DNA of 64,000 bases from Lottia gigantea. Taxonomy: Eukaryota > Mollusca > Gastropoda > Lottiidae. Positions 42,426-56,800 of this stretch are shown piece by piece (within the stretch, counting starts at the first letter, position 1; each line of letters opens with the position of its first letter). The notes below the pieces were generated by a model. It made no database searches. It was given only the letters and a program-made list of their open reading frames with translations, and was not told the DNA's origin. Made by a program: the position numbers and the translations under genes. Where the stretch lies: the NCBI RefSeq assembly GCF_000327385.1, contig NW_008710950.1, positions 3,144,064 through 3,208,063 on the forward strand, written 5' to 3'.

Positions 42426-44889
42426 TATTCTTTTCTGAACTGATCTCACTATAGATCATGTTACCTTTTGTCATTGGCCAGCTTAGTGAGTTGTCAATGA
42501 GTTTCATCACCATCCAGAATGAAATAATGAATCTGTCTACTTCAACCTTTTTCTTCAGATAACCTCACAGGTATGTGTGTTTTGTGTTTTGGGTATTCTA
42601 AAAGGTAATTGTCTTTTGGGGTAACTTTGTTTTGTATGAGAGGTGTGTGAATATGGTAATTTAATGCTTAGTAATCGGTGGGGGCCATCTTTAATTTCTA
42701 TACCTTAGTACCTTTTATGACTAAAGTAAAGCTTAGTCTTTTGCTTTTATTACATTAATATAATGTTATAATTACCTTTAATTATAATCAATTCACAGGT
42801 TTAGTCATTAGCTGAATAGTTTTCAACAGATTTCAACAGTTTTGGTTAAAACCCCACCTTTGGGTAAGTTCTACTTTTATTTATCGTTGTCCTATCGCAT
42901 AATTTGTTACGTTCCATGTGACACTGGTTAAAACATATTTACATATAAACATCCTTAAATAAAAACAATTAAAGATGGGTTCCCTAATTTTCATTTATGA
43001 AAATGAAAATGCTAATACTTATATGAATAGAAAGTAGATGTGTTCTAATGACTTGGAAAAATATCAGTTTGTCTCACATGTCCATAATTAATTCATAATT
43101 AGCTAAATTAGAAGAGAATTACCACCAGAATTCCAATGAGTGGCCCGATCAAGAAAGGTCAAGAAGTCTTTTTTTGTTTATCCAGACTGTACATATATGG
43201 ACATTTATGATTGGTTAAAACTCCTTAGTTATATGCAATAAGAACAAAATGATATGATTAAGAATACATGATAATTCATTAGAAACACCAATTAATCAAA
43301 TAGTTTTCTTAATTTGACACTAAAAAATGAGGAAACTCATCTTTAATAGCAGTTAATATATAAAACCTATTATCAACACATATAAATACATGTAGCATCA
43401 AATATATCATCTTTAAAACTCGTACTTATTTTTGTATTATGTGTAATTGTGTCATATTATTATAGGGTTTTTATATAAAGTTATGAATTGATAAAGATAG
43501 TTTTGATATCCCTACCCGAGTTTGCTCATGAGTTAGCCAGGCTACACGGATTGACTATATCTATTCGCATTTTCAAATACCTGTGATCCCAGTTATGTTT
43601 TCGTAGAAAAAGTTGTGTTTTATATGGGAAACAACTCTTAAATGGAACTCTGTCTGAGAGAGTATCGCTAACACAATTTCCTAATCTATTTTACACATGA
43701 GATAATAAAATTACTACTATGTACATAATGTAATGATATTAATGCGTTTTTTTCTATAGATGGGCGGTCTTACATGTGCATACATGTATAAGTATACTAT
43801 ATGGAATTTGAGTGCAACACCTGACAAGATTAGAGTTAGATACAATTATGCTATTTGAAAAAAAAAACTAGTGGAAAGTAATTATGCTGTTTTTTTTAAC
43901 CCGACTTTCCAACACCCTATACCGCACCCATGCAAGCCAAGATCCATTAGTTTTTCTAAACTTAACGTTTCAGCCTCCATGCGATGTTTAACAATGATGA
44001 TAGGGTAACATTCATATTAGTATATTACTAAGGCATTGCAAAAATGAAACAATTGCTATAAGAGTATAAAAAGGATCATTCCCCATACCTCACAACTGAA
44101 GATAATGTGCTCATCAGAATATACCGAGTAAGTTATTATTTAAATATGTATTAATGTAGGATACATGTACATTATATCATTTTTAGCATGAAAAGAGGAT
44201 TTTGTTAAATCCTTTGATAGACTGAGATCGGTATACAGATTAACTAAATATTTCGCCCCGCCTTTCAATAAGGTTTACATTCCAGAAAATAAACTTGCAA
44301 CACGCACGTCTTTCAAGTTTACCCCCCTAGTATATTTACAACCATTCACCACGAGGACCCTTTTTTTAGCAAAATAAAAACATCGATTTTTAGTACCTTT
44401 TAAATCTAAGCTACTATAGCCTACCTTGTTGTAATTGATTCTTTACTATCATGTTTTGGTTTTTGTTAGAAAGGTTTCCATGAAAGAAATACTATTATTG
44501 CGATGTGTGAGTAAACATGTAGAAGGCTTAAAGTAGTATTAAATTAGTATTAAAACATTATAAAAAATAACGTCATAAAGTTGTATCACGTGACGTGTTG
44601 AGATGTGTTGGTAAAATTAGATCTAACTAGAGTAAGATATGGAGGCTTTTCTGACGTAGTCGATATCGTCGCTTTTATACAGGCCTTTACTATGTAGGCT
44701 ACAATATTAATTACTTGTTCCAGACTTAGTTTTTATAATGGATATATCGTATTGTAAATTTTATTTCGGGTGTGATGTAAATTAGTTCCTTGTTTCGTGT
44801 GAAAAACGGAAAACCTAGTTATTTCCTTGTCGTCTGCTAACTAACGGAATATTTCTATAGCAGTAAACCCGAAGATCAACGGATTCAAA
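42426..44889. other. Upstream region of CMIP, no gene seen
   Basis: AT-rich. It presumably contains the CMIP promoter and 5' UTR in its last few hundred bases; no core element was assigned with confidence. Confidence 0.35.
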
Positions 44890-47800
44890 ATGGCCACTCT
44901 GCCAGATGCGTGTATGTCGAGTAGTTCCACAGACCCAGCGTCATTGCCAGGAACCCCAACTCATTTTACTTCATCCACATTATCCATCAAATCCATGGGA
45001 CCGAAATGTAAACTGTTAAGTGAAGGGGACATTCAAGTGTGTCGTTTAAATCACACTCGAACTATTGTGAGTAAAATTATGAACTCCAAATATTTACGGA
45101 GATGGGAAAGTCATCACATTATATTGGATCATAATGTCATTCGTTCACAAACGGTTAGTATGAATTGGATTTATATTTTCCTCACATATTTGGGCTATAT
45201 ACCTCGATGACCTAGTTCTAAGATTAGCCTACTTTGGACGGTCAATATTCTCACTGTATGTAGGCTACTAAAGTCTAAAGCTAACTACCTCATGATGTAA
45301 CTACTGTATGATAGGAAAATGTCAGATAGTGTGAGATTATAAGTTTGTCTACAACAATGTTGAACACATTTATAAAGAGGAAATTATTTTAACCTTAAGC
45401 CCAACGCAGATGAGGAACATTTCTGTCGACGAACAAAAACATTGAACAAATATATATTTGTTTTCCGTTATCCGCAGACGACAAACATAATTCCACAGAC
45501 GACGAACATTTAGCTCGAACAATATGCTAGTGCCACGGAAAATCACATGACCTCAAAATGGCGACGTCCAGAAGAAAAATTAAATTTGCATTATTGAAAA
45601 ATATCTCCCTTGGTTGGAAGTCTAAAAATTTTAAGTTTATATCGATGTTGGCACAGAATACACTACAGTCACACGAGATTGGGAGAAAGGAGGTAAATTT
45701 ACCGGTTGTTTCTAGGGCTAGTGCTATTTCTTGCATCGCAGCGTACTTCTTGTTCCTATCTGGATAGTCGGGCGAAGAAATCATAAACAAACAGGCAGAT
45801 TGCGACCACATATCTACTAAAATCTGCTCCTTCTCCACAGTCCAAAATTTTGTGTTGGTGGATTCACTGGACGTCGCCATTTTGAGTGTCATGTGGTCTG
45901 GCTTCGATCGCTGATTGGTCTTTCGTCAATGAATGTTTGGCGCTAATGTTCGACGTTAACACAGACGGCAAACAAAGAATTGTATGGGAGGTGAACAATT
46001 TTAAAAATTCAAACATGTTTGATTTCACGAACAATTCTAACGAAAAAAAATGATCGAAACAAAATTTTTACGATTGTTTGCTTAGAATGTTCCTTGTCTG
46101 CGTTGGGCTTTATGGATATGTATATATTTAATTTGATGTCCTTGCATGCAAAGTTGTAGTCCTGCCATGTCTGTCCGATCCTCAACACGGAAACCAATCG
46201 CCAAGTGTTTTTATATGACCACATTTATCCACATTTTAAATGTGGTTGTATATTGTCGTCGCCCCTGTCCACAATTGCTTGTAAACGCAATAAAGACAAC
46301 AGTTTTTATCTGATTTTAATGAAATTTGTGTGATCATTTATATAAATTTGAGATCTGGGACAAGTTCGAATTTGATGATTTTTCGATAAACGGTTTTTGA
46401 GTTATTGCCCTTGATTTAGGAAAAACAAGTCATATTTCGTTAACACAATAGAGACTACAGTTTTCAATCGATTTAAATGAAAGTTGGTGTGATCATTTAT
46501 AATCATGAGATCCTATTCAAGATTGAATTTGACAATATTTCCATCAACGGAATTTGAGTTACTGCCTTTCACTTAGTAAAAACACATCAAAATTTGTTGG
46601 TGTGTTAACGCGATAGAGGTGACAATTTATGTCAGAGTTTAATCAAATTTTGTCTGTTTGATTAAATCAATAATATCTTGCACAAATTAGATTTTTGGAA
46701 TGATTTGACTCAGATTGTTGATGGCCCTTAATATACTGAAAAGGTATCAGGAAAGTGGGCATATCTTGCTAGGCAACCACTTGTTCTATTCTTAAACAGG
46801 CCGAGATAATACCGATGATTTTGGTGTGATCACTAAGGTCCGTATTCTCAAAGGCCGACTAAGGCTAGTCATAGATTAAAATTCAACTAATCACTGACTA
46901 AAGTTAAAATGGTATGCTCCAAAGATGATTATGGTTTAATCTGTTATTAAAAGCGGTGAAAACTTAATCACACCAGAGGGGTAGTTTAAGGGCTGATTAG
47001 TGGTAGAACTTAGCTGTTGCATGATTTTTTTTTGTCTTTAGAAAAATCAAATTATTTATACAAAGATTGCAATTGAATATCTGACTCTATTAAGATAATA
47101 TAAAAAAAAGTCAACACAAAGATTAAACACTATTCATTTATTCATAAAAATAAATACCCTCTCATAATGAAATATTACATTATTTCAAACTTAAACTAAA
47201 TTATAATGACACTTGTAGGTCCATTTTAAATAACACAAAAAAAATGTAACAAACATATATAACACAAAGAAAATTAGAGTACCAATTATATGTCAAGGGA
47301 TCGTTTCACCTAATTATCTAAGAGATTTAATTCAGCTTCAATTAAAAAATTTCTAGGACATCAAGGTAATAATTAGCAAAATGGTTCATTACAAAATTTC
47401 TTCTTGCTTGGAGACCTGACATATTTCGAATATTGTTGCCTGGTGTGTCATCATCGACAGGATCAGTTGGATTAGCTAACAGAGTCATAAGGTAGCGAAG
47501 GCATCGATATCCTTGATCTCCAACTAAAATACCAGATATTGAATGGCTATAGAAATGTTCTTTGATAGAACTTTCATTAAATATTCGACTGTCGTGGGCA
47601 CTGCCAGGCCATCTTGCAACTATGTTTAATATTTTGCCTTTAGAATCGCAAATCACTTGAGTATTGATCGAAAAAAAGTTTTTTCAGTTAATAAATCGTG
47701 AAGGGTCTTTGCCACCTGGATTGCAAATTTTGATGTGCGTACAATCTACGGCGTCAATTACATTTGGAAAGTGATCTATTTCATAGAAATCTGATTTTAA

Positions 47801-50800
47801 TTTTTGCACATCATGTGTGATTTTTATATATTCTGGTCTCAGGTTGGCCAGAGCTATTGAAACATGTTTTATTATCCAACTAACAGTTGATTTGGAAACT
47901 GAACAATGATCACCAACAGTAAGTTGAAAAGTGCCTGTGGCATAGTACCTTAAGGTGATAAAAAGTTGTGTTGAGGGCAACAGTGCATTGCTACGAGCTG
48001 TCGGTCTAATCAATTGATCTGATATTAAGTTCAAAATAAAATGAACAACTGGTTTAGTAAATCTAAATCAATGTCATTGTATATATCAAATGGATTACCT
48101 CTATCTCTGAAAACTCGCTCTCGTCGAAGTGCTCGTCTGATGTTATTTACTTGATTGATTCGCACAAGAGCTTGGAATGCCATTTAAAAAATTATACCAA
48201 TCTTATTACATAATTTTTAGTATAAACAGCAATATAACTAATTCAACATGTGCCGAAATATTGTCAAAATCAAACCTGAAATAAAACTGGATAACTATTC
48301 GTTAATAATGTAGTCTTAGGTATCTGATATAATAATAAAGTAGGTATTGCCATTACATTGTTTAAAATCTCAAGAAAGTTAACATAAATGCCAAAACCTT
48401 CTTATTCATAACTATTCTTAAAATAAGAAAACTGTTCTGCACAATCAATAGTAGGGTTACATGTATTGGTACTGTGTTCTGATGATGTCAGTTTTCTTAG
48501 TAATGATTCAGCTACCTTCTTTTCCGAATTAAATCAATCCATTTTAGCTTGATGTTCTTTGTTCATAATATCCATCTTCAACTGGTGTTCTTTAGAAGAA
48601 AATTTCAGAATAGTGCTCACTTTATCCATCTTGGTCTATTTGGATGCTGATATTGAATTATCTGAACCAAATGAAGACCGTTTTCTAAATATAAATATAT
48701 AATATTATTTAATATGATTGAATTCAAGTGTGTGTTTAACAAGTTTTAAAACTGATCATGATTCTGATTCTATCCACAATATAATTCATTGCGACTTAAT
48801 AAACCAAAAAAATTGATAACTAGAGCCACACGTGGCACAGAGTGGGACTTTGCAAATGTAGCAAATTGCAAAAGACTCTGAAAAAATCAACCTTCTACGA
48901 TAATTACATCACGCGCAAGAGCAGTCTAAAGTTGAGAAGAATTCTTTGGAAGATTGTTATAACGGAAGTAGACAGACCTCACAAATGAAAGTATCAGAAG
49001 ATAGCCAAGGTCAATGACATTTAACATTGAAAGGGAGAGGGTCAACAAAGGTCAAGGTTACGAGATACAAGTCATCAAAATTTTTAAATATATACGGCTA
49101 TAAAACCGGAAGTTGAGGTAGGACAGCAAATATAAAAGTATAAATAGATAACCAATTTGAATGACCTTTAATCCTACAAAAATCAGGGTCAAAAAAGGTC
49201 AAGGTCAAAAATTGAAAATTTTGAATTTTCAAAAGCTGTTCCTTTTTTTGAACTATAAAGCTGAAACAATCGAACTTCTAAGACAACGTGGCTCAACGGA
49301 TGAAGTAATTGTATGCAAAGTTCCATTTTGAACAAATGTATACGTTGCGAGTTAAGTCCCTTGTCAAAATTGTCAATAATGAGTAATTTAACCCGGATGT
49401 GCTACGCCCACCTCAATTTCTTTTGCATAGGTTAATTGATATTCTGAATGTTATGTAGTATCCCAAATTTAAAGCTTCTACATCATACAGGTCAAAAGAT
49501 ATAGGTCAACAAGAGTCAATAAGGGTCAAAATAGAAAATTGAAAATATGGAAATTTCAAAACCCGTTCCTTTTTTGGAACTATAAAGCTGAAACAATTGA
49601 CCTATTAACACAAACTGGCCAAAATAATGAGGTAATTGTGTGCAAAGTTCCTTTTTGAACAAATGTATCCTATGCGAGTTATGCCCCTTTCCCCAAAATG
49701 TAAACAATTAGTAATTCCACCCGGATGTGCCACGCCCACCTCAACTTTTTTGTCATAGGTTAATTCATATTCATTGCTGAAAGCAAAGTCCCACAATGAG
49801 ATTAGAACATAATCAATCTTTATTGACTGATATAGTCGGGTAGCGAAGACCAAAAGAAAAAGGTCACAAAGACCTGTACCATAGAACTAAGATCACTGAG
49901 GACTTTGGACATCAAATATGTATTGAGAATTGATGAATGATGATATTTACCAGGGATCACTGAATAAAACACGGGTATTTAAGATCATGTTCATTCCAAA
50001 CGATAGCAGATTTCAAAGCCTATATAATATACAACAATTTAAGTCTGTAATAATGCAAACTTATTTACATTCTTGTCTGTTATCATTTTACATTATAAAT
50101 GTTATTCATATTTTACAGCCCACTGGATTTATGGAGTTAAGTGTACCATATTCAAGTATAGAAGATGTACATGTCGTGTCTCGGTGGGATGCTGGCCAAA
50201 AATTCTGTATACGGATAACTATACAAGATGGTTCACTATTATTACAGGTAAGAATACAATCACCCCATTGTTTGAATTGAATCTTTAGTTACTGTGTTTG
50301 TCTTCTTTAGTGGTAGTGGCAGGTCTGATTCTAACAAGCTTTTACCCAATTACATTTGTTCACTTCAAATACTTTTTTTTAAAAAAAAAAAAACAAGCAT
50401 TAAAACTGTTTGTTAAAATTATATTATGACATAGTATTATGTTATAAATGCAGTTTCATGTCTGTAAGTACTGCTTTTTGAGGTGATGATCATTAACCCT
50501 TTTGTATCCAATTCATATGGTGGACTATTCTGACATTATCAACAGGTATCAACAGATGATTTTCATGGCAAGTCGCCTGGATGAGGGTCAGAGTGATATG
50601 AACTATGTGTTTAAGAAGACAGAACTCTTTGAGGTGTGGAACTTCTCATGCCTTCATAATTACCGCAATATCCAAATATTCGCCTTAAATTTTAGCAAAA
50701 AAACATAGTAAACTTTAGATTTAAAACTTTAAATTTTCGTTCAGTTTCTACCTTCTTCCATGCAAAATGTACATTCTTGCCTCTTCGAGATGACAAGTCT

Positions 50801-53800
50801 TCAAAATCACCTTGAGATAGGGTTGAGTGTCTAAGACTATTGGTGGGGTGGACCAGTTTATTACACGTTCTTGGAACAACATAATTGCAGAACTTGTCAT
50901 CAATCAATTTTCCATTGTGATGTACAACTCTTTATAAATAACTATTCTTACTTAATAAATTGATTTAAAATGATATGGTTGGTCAAATCTTTTCATTGCA
51001 AATTTTAAAATCTCTATGGCATTTTAAAATGTAATTAAAGAACTGAAAATATATTGCTGTAGGTCCCAATATTCAGGTTTGTGTGAACAGGTTTTTTTCT
51101 AGAAATTACTTGTATCACTTCCAATCACCTACAGCATCTTCTGTTATTTGACGTATTTAAGGTATGAGGAGTGTATTATTGAACAATTCATTTCTCTACT
51201 CAACCAAATATTCAATAATAGGTTTTTAAACATCGCTTTGGGTTTTTATATAGAAGATACGTCAATTTTGTTCTTGCTCAGTACTCGAATAGCCTGGTGA
51301 AGAACACTGAACAAAATAAAGTAAAAGCTGATGAAAATAAAGAATTATCTTTAAACATGTAATGGAAATAGAAATAATGCCAAAAGCTAATAAACAAGTA
51401 GGTATGTTGTGTGATAGATTATTTTAGAAAGAACACCATTAATCCTTTTAAATACTTTTTAGAATTTTTCCGTCAGAAACGCAGAATTATGTCCAGATTT
51501 TCCTTTTTCACTAATCTCTGTTTGTGACACAAAGATTTATTTTTGTTATTTTTTTAACAATAGTAAGCTGGTTGTATGGCATAGGATGGAAAGAAAAACC
51601 AGTATAGATTATGTATTTTTATACCAAGTTAATTCCAAAAATTTAAAAAAAATTTGTATTGGTTAATACTTGATTATGATTATGCAGATTTCCATTGTTG
51701 TATTCCAGTTTTTACATGCAGCCTGTATGATTAGGAAAACTTTAATAACGTCACTAATCTGGGCAGGGTAAATTGAATTCTTTGATTCCTTTGAAATTAC
51801 ATCTACATAAAATTTTCATACTGAAAGTGTTGTTAATTATGCTTTTTACTTCTTCATATCTATATAATCAACCTGAATTTGTTTTAAAAGGGTGTATAGA
51901 AAAACAGAATGTGCTAATTGTTAAGTAAGCAGTTTAGATTAGATTTGGTATTGGGCATCAACAGCTTGAAATTTTTAGTTGGAACATACCGAACCTAAGA
52001 AAGAGACTAATTTCTTTACAGTTTGGCTTTTATTTTGCTTCAAGTCATACTAAAGTTCTTCAAAACCAAAAACATAGCAACTTTAAAAGGTTTATGTTAA
52101 AGGGACAGCTGCGCCATTTTGGAGGGTTGATTTGAGTGTTGAATATATGTAGTCTTCAGAAGTACCGGTACTAGAAATGTACGAGAATCACACAATTCCT
52201 TCAAAAATATCTCGAACTAGAAATTTCTTTTCCTATTTCTATGAAGTCTTTTCTGTATACGACTCGTCTTTTTAACTTTCAAAGTTTGATGTGAATAATT
52301 CTGGACACACATGGAATTGAAGGCTCAAATTTTGTCGATGAGTATTTTTGGTATAATTTTGGTTAAAACTTTAGAATAAAGCACAGGACACATTTCTCTA
52401 GATTTTGGTTTTCATTAAATGTAGCACATATTTTTCCAAATTACTAAAAAAATCTGCCTGTTTGATTATATAATTTGGAGGAAATCAATTGAAATAAAAG
52501 AATGTAGTTTTTCAATGGTATGTTTTTTTTTAGTGTGTTCAAAAGATAAAAAAAGATTTTGTGGCCCCACCTTTATTAAACAAATCATATCAAATAATGT
52601 TAATTTTACTAAATCATATCATTAACCCTTTGAGTGATTTGGTCACAAGGTAAATTGGTAAGAGAAATGACCATGCTACTGTGACTAGTTTACCTTGGGC
52701 CTATTTGCAAACGTCCCATATCCAGTGACAAAGTGTTTGGACACATACATGCAGTATTTATTCCTGAATATGCCTAGATTGTGTGGACTGCATTTTATTT
52801 TATGAACCAGTGGAGAGCTTCAAACGAACCACAATATAGCACTTCGAGTGTCTGGTTTTGTCACAATTTGTAGAGTTTGTTATTGTCTATATCAGATATT
52901 ACTAATAAGTAATGCTCTGTGACAAGTACATGTTCTAATCAGATTAAAGTTGCATTTCATATTAGCTTCCATTAGTAAACATCAATATCTTTCACTACAT
53001 TAGACAAGTTCAAGTTAACAGGAAAATCACAAATCCATATTAAAGGCGATATATCCATTATAATGGTCTCTACATCCTTGGAAGACAATGTGATTTAAAC
53101 TACGCTTATTTTTGACTGTTGAAGTTTGTCTTTAATTAAAAAAATTCAGTTTTGAAGGATATTAGCTTAATATAGTTTAGTGTTCTAGAATCAGGAGAAA
53201 TATTTACCTAAGTAAACAAAAATCCATCCACAGGCTGATCCACAGGCTTAGTTAAAAATCATTTAAAAAATGAAGAAATAGGAAAAATCCCTGCTATAGA
53301 TACAGACCTAAAACTACCATTAAATAGTAAATTAGTCAATAACGAGAAAAACTTATCAATTAGCTAATTACAATGTGAAGATATTTAATATAGAAAAATT
53401 GCACATAGAATTTAGGATTTTATAGATACAAAGGCCATTTCTACGGAGCACCTTAGCCACAATTTTCAGTACTTTTATAAAATATTTCCTTTTAACGAAT
53501 TAGTTATTTCGCTAAAGAAATTATTATCCAAAAGATGTAAAGAATAACTATTAATAACTTGAGGAAGATTCTAGAAAATTCAAATCATGCAAACGGCAAG
53601 TATTTGGAATTGCAGTGATTTCTGTCAATGGTCTGAAGTCTTATTGACTGGAACAGATGAAAATTTATACCAACTAGCCTGACCCATTTACCATCTGTCC
53701 AATTTACTGTGACCAAATTAATTACATTCTCAGGCATAGGTAAAAGTTAGATCAACTAAAATGATAAAAAAAATTTAATTTTATGATTGCAGACAGCTCT

Positions 53801-56800
53801 ACTTGTAGATAAACCATTTACTTTTGTCTATTGCAGGCCAACAATTCCTACCTTAGAGACCAATGGTTATATTCAGTTCAATGGAAGGTGAGATTTTTTA
53901 TACATCCTAAATCTATTTCATTATAAAAACTGTCTTTCTATGGATGGATTTGATGTGTTCCACCAAGACCCTTGGGGAAAAAAATATGGTTCTCTGCTTA
54001 TTATGTAATGATTATATTAATTTCAAAATGCTTAAAGTGCAGTTGAAAATGACACTTTGACAGGTTTCTGTATCCTACAGCTGTCTAAGTATGTTCATGT
54101 AAAACCACATAAAAACTTCAGTATTCATGAATGATCTAGAAAGTTCTTTTTACAACCTCACCACAGCTCATGACCTTTAACACAAATCCTGCTTGGTGAT
54201 CTCTTCAGTTTGAAATATATTAATGACTCCATTTATGTGCCAAAGTTGCTTGAAGTCATTAACTATCATTTACTAATGGATTGATTGAGCCATGTTTACT
54301 TTTTGCTTAGGTTAGATCTTCATTAATATCTCAGCCAGTTGTTTTTGTTAATGAGGCTTAAGGCCATATTACAACAAATCTCTTCATCAAAAGAGTTAAA
54401 TGCCATGGGTAGCTCTTGTGATGTATACAAATAACAAACAGTTTAACACAGTTAATGTAATAAAAATACAAGCATGCTTTTGATGTAATGCATACTTGTG
54501 AAAAAGTTCACTAGTATTAGGTACCCAGTACTATTGAAAGCACACGACCAGTGGCATGGTGGCATGGTGGGCAATCAGCAACGGAAAATGAAGGGACGTC
54601 AATTATACAAGGGGGCGCAAAAAGCCCTTTTTTAAAACTTGTCAGCTAAAGTTCAGAATGGCACAGCAGCACCCGTCTCATATTTTGATTTTAGATATTC
54701 AAAATGTTAAAAAGAGTGTTGAATCATAAGTCATATTCAGACAAGACACCAATGGAGGATATCATCTATAAACTTAGGGATATGAATAATTTTAATGTTT
54801 ACCAGTGGCAGAATGAGGAAATATTGTATTTATCTTGGCCATTGGTTACAACAGGAAATATATTAAGTATATAAAAGTACATTATAATAATGATAGTCAG
54901 TGATGAAATGTAAAAGCTGTAAGGTTAACTTAATCAAGCATCTTGACAAGTCTGTTAATAACAATTGATTAGGCATAATGATGTCCTTGTGGTAGAAGAG
55001 CTTATATAGGCCAGTAGAATTAGTCTGTTGGCAATGATAATAACAAGTTACTCATACTAATCTTAACTAATCAGATTTACCCAACTTCTTAGCTCTTATA
55101 TATCTCTGGTAATGGCCAAGTATGCTTGCCCGTAGGCTAGATACTGCTTGATGTATAGTGGCAGGAAATTTGTCTGATGACAATATTAAATTCATTACCA
55201 TACTTCACCATATGTCTGTAAAATCATTAGGAATATTACTTCTCTAAATTCTATAGATTTTGATATGCAGTGATTGGAAGGTCTGTGTACCATTTAAATA
55301 ATATTCTTTAACTCTAGGTCAGTGTAACTTACAGAATAATGTCTTTATGTAAAGGGTTGTATGGCTTACCAAAGAATTCTGAACTTGATGGTTGCCATTT
55401 GTTTTGTAATACCGAGGGAGTTGCTCTCTTTTATAGTGGTTTAAATTGTGAAAGAAAGATCTACAATATTGTTCAGAATAAGATGAATTTTGTTATCACA
55501 TTCAAAGAGCTTCCAGGTTGAAAATTTCTCATCCGGTTGTAGATAGGCACATTAATTGTGGCTTATACCATAAAACAAAATTGTATCATTTAAAGTTTAT
55601 TAAACATAATTAACAGAAATTTAACAAAATCATAAGGTGCATCCTTACACTTCTAAGCATCATCAAACCCTTAGCAAGTTGATCATGGTACAAATAGAAA
55701 CCATGAGACATGCCTTCAAAGTAAGTCAACTAAGATTTTAAAGAAGCATACAAGTAAAAAATGCACCCTTAAGTGGAATATGGACTACAGCATAATAGTG
55801 CATTTTTAATAGGCCTAGTGTATAACCTAAAATAAAATAATTACAAATAGGAATACTAGAAAACAGCCTCTTAAAAGGTTAAATTAAAGTATGAAGTAAA
55901 TTGGAGGAAGAGGAACATTTTTTAGACAGAAATATAAAAATGTCCGAAAAGGCCTTAAAAAATGTACTATGTAGAAAATGAATAACAATAAACATTTTAA
56001 AAGTTAAAACACGTAGACAAATACACATGTAAATGCGTTGACAACAAAAGTAACTACACACGTAAGTGTGTAGACAAAAAAAAATTGGTAAATACACACG
56101 TAAGTGTGTAGACAAAATACACACGCAAGTGTGCAGACAAAAAATATGCACTTAAGTGCGTAGACATGAATGGTAAATACACACGTAAGTGCATAGACAA
56201 AAAATACACACGTAAGTGCGTAGCCAAAAAACACACGTAAGTGCGTAGACAAAATGGTAAATACTCAAGTGCGTAGACAAGTTTGGAAGTGCGGTGGGGA
56301 TGGTGGTGGCAAAAAATTGAGAAACAGGTAAATAATTGTGTATTGTGACTTGCGGTCAAGAAAAACGTGGCCGAAAGAAAGAAGGACGACAAGCCGCGAG
56401 TAGGTCTAAAGTCACGATTGTCGTAAAATAAGTGTTTCGTATAAACAACAATTATTACATAATTTTCAATAAAACATCAATACTGTAGTATACTTTCTAA
56501 TTTCTGAAAGCCTGAGTCAATGATGATGTAATATACCCTGCGAAAAATGACCAAAAGGGAAAGCTGGAACATACTGTAAACCTTCAAGACGAGACAATAA
56601 GTTGAAAAATTATAACATTGAGTGCCAAACTTGGTTAGAACTGGATCTCAAATAATAGACCCCACTGGAAGTAAGTTTTGTGGGTCATCCGAAAGCATTA
56701 GGCTACAGTCGATTGAATTATCATTAATTCATTTAAAGTTAAAAATGTTAATGTTTAGTAAATTTTTTATTGTCTTTCTAACCAAAAAACCCTTATGCCT

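Larger units (their letters stand above)
46840..48700 (-). mobile_element. Degraded autonomous PIF/Harbinger element
   Basis: Contains a HARBI1-like transposase relic and, upstream of it on the same strand, the C-terminal part of a Myb-like partner protein, the two-gene set of Harbinger elements. GGTCCGTATTCTCAAAGGCC at 46.85 kb resembles a Harbinger terminus, but no matching opposite end was found, so the boundaries are approximate. Confidence 0.55.

Noticed and set aside
45558-45767. Forward frame MATSRRKIKF... in Harbinger short element 2
   Set aside because: Only its first codons match copy 1 (through the inverted ATG context); the rest is not conserved between copies.
54540-54700. Possible hAT end (CCAGTGGCATGGTGG) in CMIP intron 3
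   Set aside because: No matching opposite end or flanking duplication found.
56004-56392. Long minus-strand open frames rich in THLRV/CVF repeats
   Set aside because: They are translations of the CACACGTAAGTG minisatellite in several frames.
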